This document shows positions 8,747-16,945 of a stretch of 24,613 bases of DNA, piece after piece. The notes beneath the pieces were generated by a model. The model searched no databases, was not told the DNA's origin, and saw nothing but the letters and a program-made list of their open reading frames with translations. Numbering within the stretch: position 1 is the stretch's first letter; every line of letters begins with the position of its first letter. A program made the position numbers and the translations under genes. Origin of the DNA: an uncultured bacterium (GTDB lineage: Bacteria > Cloacimonadota > Cloacimonadia > Cloacimonadales > Cloacimonadaceae); contig CALGPA010000048.1 in assembly GCA_937960795.1 (NCBI GenBank), positions 1 through 24,613 on the forward strand, given 5' to 3'.

Positions 8747-10614
8747 AGATATTGTCTGATCCGAGCCGCCAGGCTTTCGGGATCAAAGCTGATCTCTTTC
8801 TTGAGCAGATCGGTGTCACCATGCGGAACAAATGAATCCGGATAGCCAAAATTGATGATGCGCGCGGGCTTCTCTGCCAATGCTTGAGAGATTGCCGCAC
8901 CGACTCCGCCATAGCGGCTGCCATTTTCAAAAGTAAAGACATGGCTGCAAGCCTCACCAAGCGCGACTAGGACTCTCGTGTCCAGCGGCTTGACGCTTCG
9001 CAGATTTATGACCAGGGCTCTTGTGCCATCTTCACTAAGAAGATCCGCTGTCGATTGTGCCAATGTCAAAGCATCACCCACGGCGACCAATGCTATCCTA
9101 GGCTCCGTCATGCCGCCAACGGGTTCAAGAATCTCGGCTTTGCCCACAGTGAACTGCGTAAGCTCGATTCCCCGGCAGATAGCTGTGCCTCTGGGATAGC
9201 GGATGGCGACGGGACCTTCCTGATAGTCTGCCGCCCATGCCAGCATCGCTGCCAATTCCTCCGCGCAAGATGGGGCGAGGATCACGAGATTGGGGATGCT
9301 GGACAAAAAAGCCAGGTCAAAGGCACCGTGATGAGTGGCGCCGTCTTCGCCGACCAGTCCCGCCCGATCAAGGCAAAAGACCACCGGTAGACGCGGCATT
9401 GCCACATCGTGGATCACCTGATCCAAGGCACGCTGCATAAAGGTTGAATAGATCGCCACAAACGCTTTGATGCCCTTGGTTGCCATCCCGGCTGCCAAGG
9501 TCACGGCGTGTTGTTCTGCGATCCCCACGTCAAAGAAACGGGAGGGATATTGCTTTTCAAAACCTGCCAGCCCGGTGCCGGCACTCATCGCAGCGGTGAT
9601 TGCCACGATGTCATCTCTTTTGGAGGCGAGATCCATCAGGGCATCGCCCATCACCACGCTATAGCTCTTTCCCCCGCTGCAGAGCGTCTTGCCACTCTGC
9701 TCGCTGAAGGGTGCCACTCCGTGGTAGGAACTTGCATCTTTTTCGGCAGGACTATATCCCTTGCCTTTTTGAGTGACCACATGGATGAGCACCGGGCCCA
9801 CCATGTTATTTTTGACCCGCTTTAGGATCGAGATGAGATGCGGCGTATCATGCCCATCGATGGGGCCCACATACTTGAGTCCGAGATCTTCAAAGATGAT
9901 GTTTGGCACTAGGATGTTCATCATCGATTCCTCGAGTTTTTGGGCACCATAGATGAATCTTCTGCGCACTGATGAGGGCAAGCTGGAGCTGATATCCCAA
10001 ACTTGCTTCTTGAGCGCGTTGTATCCTTTGGAGGCATACATGCGAGCCATATATTTCTGCAAGCCGCCCACGTTTTTGGAGATGGACATGGCATTGTCGT
10101 TGAGGATCACGATAAACTTATCGGGCTGAAGATGTCCGGCATGATTGAGCGCTTCAAAGCTCATCCCTCCGGTCAGCGCGCCATCACCGATCACTGCGAT
10201 GGAGTGTCCGCTTTCCTCTTTGATATCACGTCCGGCGGCGATTCCCAAAGCCGCGGAGATAGAGGTGCTGCTATGCCCAGTGCTAAATGCATCGTAGGGG
10301 CTTTCATCCCTGTTCGTAAACCCGCTGATGCCGCCAAATTGCCGCAGGGTGTCAAAGCGAGCATTGCGCTCGGTGAGGATCTTCCAGCCATAGCTTTGAT
10401 GTCCCACATCCCAGACCACACGGTCACTTAAGGGATTGAAGACCGCCAAAAGCGCCAGGGTGAGATCGACCGTCCCAAGGCTAGGCGCGATATGCCCGCC
10501 ATTTTTTGCGACCACCTCGACGATGCGCTCCCGGACTTCCTGCGCCAATATCTCCAATTCCTGATTGTTCAGGCTCTTTATCTTATCGGGATGATCCATC
10601 TTTTCGAGTATCAT
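8743..10614 (-). CDS. dxs: 1-deoxy-D-xylulose-5-phosphate synthase
   Basis: Dxs is the thiamine-diphosphate enzyme that condenses pyruvate with glyceraldehyde 3-phosphate. It is the entry and main control point of the MEP isoprenoid pathway and also feeds thiamine and pyridoxal synthesis. The 623-residue protein contains the catalytic His in GGHIAPSLG (H41) and DVGHQSY. The ThDP/Mg motif is GDGALTGGMSFEALNHAG...LNDN (143-174), with a transketolase pyrimidine-binding domain (DVGIAEQHAVTLAAG) and a C-terminal transketolase domain after it. The start at 10614 is supported by AGGAG 6 nt upstream. The ATG overlaps the stop of the BatA-like gene (ATGA), and mnmE overlaps its end in the same way. 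Confidence 0.97.
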   Translation of the reverse strand: MILEKMDHPDKIKSLNNQELEILAQEVRERIVEVVAKNGGHIAPSLGTVDLTLALLAVFNPLSDRVVWDVGHQSYGWKILTERNARFDTLRQFGGISGFTNRDESPYDAFSTGHSSTSISAALGIAAGRDIKEESGHSIAVIGDGALTGGMSFEALNHAGHLQPDKFIVILNDNAMSISKNVGGLQKYMARMYASKGYNALKKQVWDISSSLPSSVRRRFIYGAQKLEESMMNILVPNIIFEDLGLKYVGPIDGHDTPHLISILKRVKNNMVGPVLIHVVTQKGKGYSPAEKDASSYHGVAPFSEQSGKTLCSGGKSYSVVMGDALMDLASKRDDIVAITAAMSAGTGLAGFEKQYPSRFFDVGIAEQHAVTLAAGMATKGIKAFVAIYSTFMQRALDQVIHDVAMPRLPVVFCLDRAGLVGEDGATHHGAFDLAFLSSIPNLVILAPSCAEELAAMLAWAADYQEGPVAIRYPRGTAICRGIELTQFTVGKAEILEPVGGMTEPRIALVAVGDALTLAQSTADLLSEDGTRALVINLRSVKPLDTRVLVALGEACSHVFTFENGSRYGGVGAAISQALAEKPARIINFGYPDSFVPHGDTDLLKKEISFDPESLAARIRQYL

Positions 10615-12545
10615 GTCGTTCTCCTGTGTGCAGACTTATGTTGTTCATATTTGACTATTATAATCTCAAGTGCCATCAAAAGCAGCGCCAATATCAAGAG
10701 CAGCTTCCAAAGATCTCTGCCCAAGCGAGAGACAAAGAGCTCCTCGGCATAGTCTTCCGAGAGGAGCTTGATGTTTTTGGGGATCTCGCCGCGATTGATC
10801 TCGCTATCATAATAATCGATATTCACGGCAATCTTGGCAGGATCCGCATCATTGGGGCGCGGGCTGTAAATGCCGGGTTCGCGGGTGATATAGACAGGAT
10901 TTGCCAAACTAAGCTGCTCGCCTCTTGGCAAGGCCAATTCCGCAGCAAAGATGGGATCGCCCACACTCAGCTCATGGATCGGCACTTTGCCGCTTTGCAA
11001 GGTGTTTAGCGTGCGATAGGCAAAGACGGCATAGGCGGGATCACTAAAGAAATCTGATGCTGCGCTGATGTCCCAGAGCCAAAGCCCGCTCGTATCTTTC
11101 TGCAGAGCCATGGCTTGGGATGCCGCGGAGATGATGGCATTGCCGTCCGCGGGGCTTGCCCAATATCCATTGATGCGGTTTAGCCGCAGCTCTTTGTCCG
11201 CGATCAGGCTCCCGGCATGGTGATGCTCCGAGATATAGTCTATGCTCACCGGCTCAGCGCGATACCCTGAGATCTTCAGGCCGAATCTATTGTTTAAAAA
11301 GCTCTTAAAATCTTCACTCAGATTTTTACCAAGGCAAAAGAGGCTGCCGATCTCCTCACTATCCAGCCGGCGGATCAGCTCGCGCAATCTCGGACTCAGC
11401 TCACCGGGCTCATAAAAGACCACCAGGCGGAAGTCCGCCAAGCTTTGCATGCTTGCCGCGGAGGGGTGGATGATGTCGGGCTCTCTGCCGCCTGAATAGA
11501 CTCGCAGGATGCTCGCCAAGTGCCGGGGCAGAGCCTTGGTCGTGATTACTGCCACCGGCGGATATTGATGATGCTCAAAGGCAAAATAGCTGCGATTGTC
11601 GGCGCTCAGATAGCCATCGAACACCTCGATATAGCCGGATTGCCAGCCCTCTCTACGGATGTCAAAATTGATCGTTTCTCTGATACTCTGCCTTGCTGGA
11701 ACGCTCACAAAGCGCTCTGCCACTTTGATCTCGCCCAAGACCGCCTGCACGAGCAATTCTGCCCGATCCTCATAGCCATGATTTGTGATGCGATACTCGA
11801 TGCTCTGCTCTTGACTGCGTCCCACGATCTGGGGCATAGGCCGCGCCTCTGAGATGGAGATGTTTTGCCGAGCTTCTTTTTCAAAGATGGGGATGGCAAG
11901 GACGGTATAGGGGCTGTCTACAGCAATATCCTCGTTAACAAAATCCGAGAGCAGATAGATCTCGCTATTTGGCATCTGCGCCTCTGCCAGACGTTCGTGC
12001 GCATAGGCAAAGGTCTCTTCCCAGCTCAGAGGATTCCAGCTGAAGCTGAGGCTTGTCAGGACTTCCAGCGGGATCTGCCCCGCGTAGATCTGAGCATATA
12101 GATCGTTAAAATTCTCATCTCTGCTGATCAGGATCAGCCGATCGGCGAGATTGGCTCTTTGATTGATCGTCGTTATCGCCTCAAATGCCAGATCCAGCCT
12201 ACTCTTGCGATCCTCAGTATAATCCATTGAGTAGGAGCTGTCGATGATGATCGCAATCGCTGTGGGCGGATGTTTCTCGGAGCTGCCAAAAAGCACTGAG
12301 GAAAGCATCGGTCTTGCCACTCCAAGCGCTATCAGAAGGATGATCAGCATGCGAATGATGAGCAGCAGAATATTGGTCAAGCGGCTGCGTTTTTTCTTTT
12401 CTTCTGAGCTTATCTTCAAAAAGCGCAGTGACGAAAACACTATCTGTGGAGGTTTTTTCTTTGCCAAAAGCCAGATGATCAAGGGCAGCACAGTCGCCGC
12501 GGCAAAGATCAGGAGTCCGGCATTTAGAAAAGACAGCTGAAACAT
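10611..12545 (-). CDS. BatA-domain / von Willebrand factor A membrane protein
   Basis: The 644-residue protein opens with the BatA N-terminal pattern: a membrane segment near 8-27, then KKKPPQIVFSSLRFLK and a second membrane segment near 58-77. A vWA domain with the metal-site motif DSSYS (102-106) begins about residue 96. A long extracytoplasmic region of roughly 500 residues follows, and a final membrane segment near 613-633 (LLLILALLLMALEIIIV) leads into a basic tail. This architecture is common in Bacteroidota and relatives and is linked by name to aerotolerance (Bat) proteins. The true role is not known. It lies 3 nt after the outer-membrane protein gene and overlaps dxs by 4 nt. Confidence 0.8.
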   Translation of the reverse strand: MFQLSFLNAGLLIFAAATVLPLIIWLLAKKKPPQIVFSSLRFLKISSEEKKKRSRLTNILLLIIRMLIILLIALGVARPMLSSVLFGSSEKHPPTAIAIIIDSSYSMDYTEDRKSRLDLAFEAITTINQRANLADRLILISRDENFNDLYAQIYAGQIPLEVLTSLSFSWNPLSWEETFAYAHERLAEAQMPNSEIYLLSDFVNEDIAVDSPYTVLAIPIFEKEARQNISISEARPMPQIVGRSQEQSIEYRITNHGYEDRAELLVQAVLGEIKVAERFVSVPARQSIRETINFDIRREGWQSGYIEVFDGYLSADNRSYFAFEHHQYPPVAVITTKALPRHLASILRVYSGGREPDIIHPSAASMQSLADFRLVVFYEPGELSPRLRELIRRLDSEEIGSLFCLGKNLSEDFKSFLNNRFGLKISGYRAEPVSIDYISEHHHAGSLIADKELRLNRINGYWASPADGNAIISAASQAMALQKDTSGLWLWDISAASDFFSDPAYAVFAYRTLNTLQSGKVPIHELSVGDPIFAAELALPRGEQLSLANPVYITREPGIYSPRPNDADPAKIAVNIDYYDSEINRGEIPKNIKLLSEDYAEELFVSRLGRDLWKLLLILALLLMALEIIIVKYEQHKSAHRRTT

Positions 12546-12548
12546 ATC

Positions 12549-13586
12549 TTAGAAACTCACTCCCAAAGAGAAGAGAAATTCGCTGTCAGCCAGCTTGAGC
12601 CCCTTGCTGTTTAGCGAGAAGTCAAAGCGGAAGACCTGATAGTGATATCCCCCACCCAAAGTGAGGTTGATATTGTCCGCGCCATAAAAATCACTGCTGT
12701 AGAATCCGATTCGCGCGTCCATGCCTTGCAGGATCTCTTCATCAGACATAAAGTCCTGGCTATTCCAATTTGTGGAATAACTATAGCCCATATGATAGGT
12801 AGTCTCAGGCTTGCTGGAGATCTTACTTTGGATGCCAAAATGAGTCTTGGAAGCGCCACCGCCATATTGGATTCCGGTGGCAATCCGACGCTGAATGCTC
12901 ACTGAATCGTAGTTTTCCCACCACAAGCGCGAGAGCAGATCATAGGCTGTGAGCCCATAGATGACATCCCCACTTTGATATGTGAAGCCCAGGTCCCCGG
13001 AAATCCCCTTGATCTTGTCATCAATAAAGTGCTCGCGCACAAACTGGCTTCCTTCCTGCCGCTCGATCAGATAGACCAAACGCCCGCTGATATATTTGAC
13101 ATTAAGCCCCGCGGTGAGGGTCGGCCAGCTCTTGTCCGTCATGCCCAGAGAAACCTGCAGCTTATCCAGCTTATAGTCATAATACATGGTCTTATTTGTC
13201 TGAGTATCAAAAGCCGAGATATTGATCGATGCCATGGGCTGATAGGAGAAGGCAGCCTGCTTGGTGACTAAGCTGAAGTATTTAAACTGCTTTTCCCGCA
13301 AGAAGTTGCTCACATTCACCGCCTCCCAAAAGCCCATTTCCCGATTGTCTGCCATGCGATATGCCAGATAGAGCATCGTGGTCTCATTGTTTGCCAAAAG
13401 GGCGGGATTGCCATATGAGGCAAAGGGATCGGCGGGATTTGTGACATTGATGCCTCCCATGCCGATGGCTATGGCGGAGACGTTGTTTTCCGGGATGGCA
13501 TAGTCATAATCACTGATCGGCAGTGGACTCTGTGCCGCCAAAGCGCAGGTCATTATACCCATGAGGATCATAAAAAAAGATTTCAT
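12549..13586 (-). CDS. Outer-membrane beta-barrel protein, PorV/FadL-like
   Basis: The 345-residue precursor has a signal peptide (about 1-19, cleavage near CALAAQ). The segment GMGGINVTNPADPFASYGNPALLA resembles the 'GMGGA...D..A...NPA' opening of PorV/PorQ/FadL-type barrels. Alternating beta-strand patterns follow, and the chain ends in an aromatic (LFSLGVSF), as expected for BAM-inserted barrels. It could be a partner of type IX secretion, or an unrelated long-chain transporter-like barrel. The sequence alone does not decide. A strong ribosome binding site AAGGAG lies 8 nt before the ATG, which follows the PAP2 gene stop with no gap (TAGATG). Confidence 0.75.
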   Translation of the reverse strand: MKSFFMILMGIMTCALAAQSPLPISDYDYAIPENNVSAIAIGMGGINVTNPADPFASYGNPALLANNETTMLYLAYRMADNREMGFWEAVNVSNFLREKQFKYFSLVTKQAAFSYQPMASINISAFDTQTNKTMYYDYKLDKLQVSLGMTDKSWPTLTAGLNVKYISGRLVYLIERQEGSQFVREHFIDDKIKGISGDLGFTYQSGDVIYGLTAYDLLSRLWWENYDSVSIQRRIATGIQYGGGASKTHFGIQSKISSKPETTYHMGYSYSTNWNSQDFMSDEEILQGMDARIGFYSSDFYGADNINLTLGGGYHYQVFRFDFSLNSKGLKLADSEFLFSLGVSF

Positions 13587-14486
13587 CTATACTGCTCCTT
13601 GCAATTTGAGATGTATATAATTTGCCAGATAGTAGACCCCGATGCCGGTGAAGACTCCAAAGACGGCATCTATAAACCAATGGTAATGACAATAGACCGT
13701 AGCGATTGCCAAGAAAAATGTAATGCCCACAAAAAGATAGCCCAGCTTGCGCGCATGCCTCAGCGCAGCAATCGTTAGCACGATCGAGACCGCTACATGA
13801 GATGAAGGAAATGCCCCGCCCAGATGATTGGAATGGCGATAGATAAAAACCATGATATGCGTGAAAGGCCCTGCCCGATACACCTTGGTCAGCTCCATTG
13901 CTTCCGGGATGAAGCGACCGCCCACCACCGGCAGGATGCTGAAGATGAAGTAGCAAAAATAAAAAGCAAAGCTCAGATTGAAGATCAGCTCCCGAAATCC
14001 CTCCGGTTTCTTTAGATACAGATAGACCGGCAAGCCCACGATCATCGGATAATAGGCAAAATACGCCAGATGAAAGAGCTCACTGATCAGCACATGATCA
14101 TATCTGGTGCCCCAGATCATGGAGGGCAGATATCCGAAGATCTTCTGATCGATCCCCATAAAAAAGGGATCCAGCCAATCCGTGAAGATGATCTGATTGA
14201 CGCTATAGCCACTGGTGAAGAAATAGCCAAAGAGCGCCACGGGATAGAGCCCTCGCACAAAGCTGAGCAGCCGATCTATCTTGGGATGCAGATCCTTATC
14301 CAGAGCCTTATGCAGCCAAGCCAGGATGAAGATCCCGGTGCCGATGCTCAGATATGCCGGAAAATGGATCCGCGCGTCCTGCACTCGCGAAAATCCAAGC
14401 GTCATATACAGCAGGATCCAGCCACAATACAGCAGGGTGATGATGTCGATCGCGGTGAGGAATCTCTTATCTGATGTCTTTGTCAT
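13587..14486 (-). CDS. PAP2-superfamily membrane enzyme, Aur1/PAP2_3-like
   Basis: This polytopic membrane protein has 299 residues from the preferred ATG at 14486; an upstream GTG at 14534 would add 16. The phosphatase motifs are GGAFPSSHVAVS (about 223-234) and CHYHWFIDAVFG (about 266-277), giving the two catalytic His and the Asp of motif 3. The classical motif 1 (KxxxxxxRP) is not obvious, as in the PAP2_3/Aur1 branch. That branch includes lipid phosphatases and inositol-phosphoceramide synthases that move phospho-headgroups between lipids. It overlaps the upstream GNAT gene by 20 nt. The neighbours suggest work on a membrane lipid, but the substrate is unknown. Confidence 0.85.
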   Translation of the reverse strand: MTKTSDKRFLTAIDIITLLYCGWILLYMTLGFSRVQDARIHFPAYLSIGTGIFILAWLHKALDKDLHPKIDRLLSFVRGLYPVALFGYFFTSGYSVNQIIFTDWLDPFFMGIDQKIFGYLPSMIWGTRYDHVLISELFHLAYFAYYPMIVGLPVYLYLKKPEGFRELIFNLSFAFYFCYFIFSILPVVGGRFIPEAMELTKVYRAGPFTHIMVFIYRHSNHLGGAFPSSHVAVSIVLTIAALRHARKLGYLFVGITFFLAIATVYCHYHWFIDAVFGVFTGIGVYYLANYIHLKLQGAV

Positions 14487-15585
14487 AGAGCCTATAAGTC
14501 TTATATGGAACCGCTTCCAGCATCTCTGCCACACGGATCATCATGGTGTTATTTTCCAAAACCCAAGAAAATTCTCCCCTAAAGAAGCCTTTGGGCAGTC
14601 CATTCTTATATGAATAATAGTAAAAGAGGCTGTCTATCCCCTTGCCCTGAAACTCTTTGATCACTCCCATCGTGATCACGCGCGCTGAAGAGATCCGTTT
14701 TTTGGCGATCATAGCCCGGATGAGGCTCATAGGAGTGATCCTCCCGCGCATCGCCATGAGCACCTCATTGTAATTTGGCATCGCCAAGGAGAAGCCCGCG
14801 GGATGCCCGTCTTTTTCGGCAATGAAGATCAGTTCGGGATCCGCCAATGGCAAAAGCTCGTCGACCGTGTGGTCAAACTCCGCCTTGGTCATCGGCACAT
14901 TGCCCCAGTTATATTCCCAAGCTTTGGTATAGATCTCAAAGACGGTCTCAATGTCTTTGCGCATTTGCTTTTTGTTCTTGGACAAGCTACGGATCTTGAC
15001 TCCGCTGCGCTTTTCGATGAGCCCCGCAAGCCGGTCGATGCGCTCGGGCATCTGATCCCGCTCACTCAGATAGGCATAGAGATCCATGCACTTTTGCAGA
15101 CCACAAGTCTCAAAGAGATCACGATAGTAGGGATGATCATGACGCATCATCAGCATCGGCGGCGCGTCATAGCCTTCCACCAAGAGCCCGATCTCGTGAT
15201 TCACCGAGAAGTTCATCGGCCCCCGCATGCTCTCAAAACCGCGCCGTTTGTTCCACTCGGCTGCTGTCTCAAAGAGCGCGCGGGCTACATCCACCCTATT
15301 CTCGCTTTCAAAAAAGCCAAAGAATCCGATCTCTTCATTGTGCTCGATCTGATGCTGAGAATTGGTGTGAGCACTGATGCGTCCGACCACCTTGCCATCT
15401 TCCACGGCCACAAAGAGCTGAACCTCAGAATGCTGATAGTAGGGGTTTTTGCGGGGATCAAAAAACTTCATCTGCTCACTAATGAGCGGCGGAACCCAGT
15501 TTGGATCCGATTTGTAGAGCCGAAAAGGCAGCATCACAAATTCCTTTAGCTCTTTCTTGTTTGTGACCGGCAATATCTTTAGCAT
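14467..15585 (-). CDS. GNAT-fold protein of the BcerS/YghO-like family
   Basis: The 372-residue soluble protein has the family's characteristic N-terminal block: PFRLYKSDPNWVPPL, then FFDPRKNPYYQHSEVQLFVA, GKVVGRI and GFFGFFES (residues about 20-94). A second half starts near residue 230 with another GNAT-like core (AEKDGHPAGFSLAMPN, VITMGVIKEFQGKGIDS). I recognise this pattern from E. coli YghO and its relatives. That family includes the proposed bacterial ceramide synthase of Caulobacter, which N-acylates a sphingoid base. The assignment is from memory of the motif, not from a search. AGG overlapping the plsY-like TGA stop (TGAGG) provides the ribosome binding site. Downstream lies the PAP2 gene, with a 20-nt overlap. 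Confidence 0.75.
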   Translation of the reverse strand: MLKILPVTNKKELKEFVMLPFRLYKSDPNWVPPLISEQMKFFDPRKNPYYQHSEVQLFVAVEDGKVVGRISAHTNSQHQIEHNEEIGFFGFFESENRVDVARALFETAAEWNKRRGFESMRGPMNFSVNHEIGLLVEGYDAPPMLMMRHDHPYYRDLFETCGLQKCMDLYAYLSERDQMPERIDRLAGLIEKRSGVKIRSLSKNKKQMRKDIETVFEIYTKAWEYNWGNVPMTKAEFDHTVDELLPLADPELIFIAEKDGHPAGFSLAMPNYNEVLMAMRGRITPMSLIRAMIAKKRISSARVITMGVIKEFQGKGIDSLFYYYSYKNGLPKGFFRGEFSWVLENNTMMIRVAEMLEAVPYKTYRLYDKDIR

Positions 15586-15592
15586 ATTAACC

Positions 15593-16237
15593 TCAGATCT
15601 CTCCCAAACGTTTGGATACGATGATATTTAGCCCACCCATAAAGATGGCAGTGCCCATCAGGATAAGATTGAAATGCGCCGGAAACCTAAGCGGATAGGA
15701 GGGAAAAAAGGAATAAAAAAGCTGATACAAGATCACCGGCAGGATCACGATCGTATATTGAGCAAAGCGTACTTGACGAAACTTCCAAACCAGGATCGCT
15801 GCCACCGCGGCAGTGATGGCGCTGGTGCTCAAAGAAAAGTAGCTGATGATGCCCAGATAGGTAAAGATCCCTCGCCCGCCTTGAAACTTATGCGAGATCG
15901 GCAGACAGTGTCCCACCAGCATCGCCAAGCCATAGGCAAGCATCATATTATAGCCATAGAGCCCATCCAGACCCACCACCCCAAATCTGGCTCCGAGCTT
16001 CCTCAGCACAAACTCCACCACCATCAGATAGACATACGCCTTGCTCAGGTCGATAGCGCCCACCAGAACGCCCATTGATTTGCTGATGTGGGTATAGATG
16101 TTTTCCGTGTCCGCGAGCCCGGTGCCCACTTTGTAGACATTTAGGGATCTCACGCTTTTTGCGATGATCCTCGCCGTGGAAAAGCCTCCAAAAAAATAGC
16201 TCAATACGATGATAAGGATTGCTATGATGATCATCAT
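15593..16237 (-). CDS. Divergent PlsY-family glycerol-3-phosphate acyltransferase-like protein
   Basis: The 214-residue membrane protein has about five hydrophobic segments. It keeps the PlsY architecture: an N-terminal 'YFFGGFSTARII' (compare SIP.G...G.i), and GHCLPISHKFQGGRGIFTY matching GH.FP...F.GGKG.AT. The first acyl-phosphate motif, normally GSGN.GATN.LR, reads VGTGLADTENIY, and the DxxKG of the second region reads DLSKAY. Canonical PlsY transfers acyl from acyl-phosphate to glycerol 3-phosphate to start phospholipid synthesis. These changes make another acceptor, or a loss of activity, possible. A GGAG ribosome binding site lies 7 nt before the first of two ATGs, which overlaps the yggS stop. 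The GNAT gene follows 7 nt after its end. Confidence 0.75.
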   Translation of the reverse strand: MMIIIAILIIVLSYFFGGFSTARIIAKSVRSLNVYKVGTGLADTENIYTHISKSMGVLVGAIDLSKAYVYLMVVEFVLRKLGARFGVVGLDGLYGYNMMLAYGLAMLVGHCLPISHKFQGGRGIFTYLGIISYFSLSTSAITAAVAAILVWKFRQVRFAQYTIVILPVILYQLFYSFFPSYPLRFPAHFNLILMGTAIFMGGLNIIVSKRLGEI

Positions 16238-16944
16238 CTGTCATCTCCATAATCTCTCTTCCCAAAGATGCTGGAGCCGATACGCAGCATGTTTGAGCCT
16301 TCCTCAAGGGCTATCTTCCAATCATGGCTCATGCCCATGGACAGATAGTCAAAATTCCCCGGGAATTCTGTTTTGATATCGTCAAAGAGCTCTTTGATCT
16401 GTCTGAAATATGGCCTGCTCACTTCCGGATCCGGATGCAGCTTGCCGATGGTCATCAGTCCGCGCACATAGAGCGTGGAGTATGACGCGATCTTCCAGAT
16501 CAGCTCGCGAGCATTCTCAAAGGTGACTCCGCTTTTGCTCTCTTCTCCGGTCACATTCACCTGGATGAGGATCTCCTGAGTCCGGTTTGTGCGCCCCAGG
16601 GCACGATGCAGCTTCTCTGCCAAATGCAGTGAATCAATCGAGTGGATGAGGCTCGGCTTCAGCGTGAGCAATTGGTTGATCTTGTTTGACTGCAGATGCC
16701 CGATGAAATGAAAGCCATCATAGCTCTGCATGAGCATCGGCAACTTGCGCATGGCTTCCTGCACCTTGTTTTCTCCGATATGCCTGATGCCATGGCTCAG
16801 GGCAAAATCCACCATTTCCACGGAGTGGGTCTTGGTGACTCCCACCAGAGTGATCTCTTCGTTTTCTCGCCCCAGCCTTTTTTGCTGAAGGGCGATTTCT
16901 TCTTTGAGTCTTGCGATGTTCTTTGATATATTTTGCATAGTCAT
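16234..16944 (-). CDS. yggS: YggS/PLPBP family pyridoxal-phosphate homeostasis protein
   Basis: The 236-residue protein is a single-domain TIM-barrel PLP-binding protein related to the N-terminal domain of alanine racemase. It has no known catalytic role and is thought to buffer PLP and affect amino-acid balance. The PLP lysine lies in VGVTKTH (K38). Other family motifs are GENKVQEA, FHFIGHLQSNK, IQVNVTGEESKSG, GLMTIG, and SMGMSHDWKIALEEGSNMLRIGSSIFG. Two ATGs are available (16944 and 16938), neither with a strong ribosome binding site. The first lies 1 nt after the C25 peptidase stop (TGAtATG), so translation is probably coupled. Confidence 0.95.
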   Translation of the reverse strand: MTMQNISKNIARLKEEIALQQKRLGRENEEITLVGVTKTHSVEMVDFALSHGIRHIGENKVQEAMRKLPMLMQSYDGFHFIGHLQSNKINQLLTLKPSLIHSIDSLHLAEKLHRALGRTNRTQEILIQVNVTGEESKSGVTFENARELIWKIASYSTLYVRGLMTIGKLHPDPEVSRPYFRQIKELFDDIKTEFPGNFDYLSMGMSHDWKIALEEGSNMLRIGSSIFGKRDYGDDR

Positions 16945-16945
16945 A

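Noticed and set aside
14487..14534. GTG start extending the PAP2 protein by 16 residues
   Set aside because: The extension lies wholly inside the upstream gene. The ATG at 14486 gives a normal short overlap.
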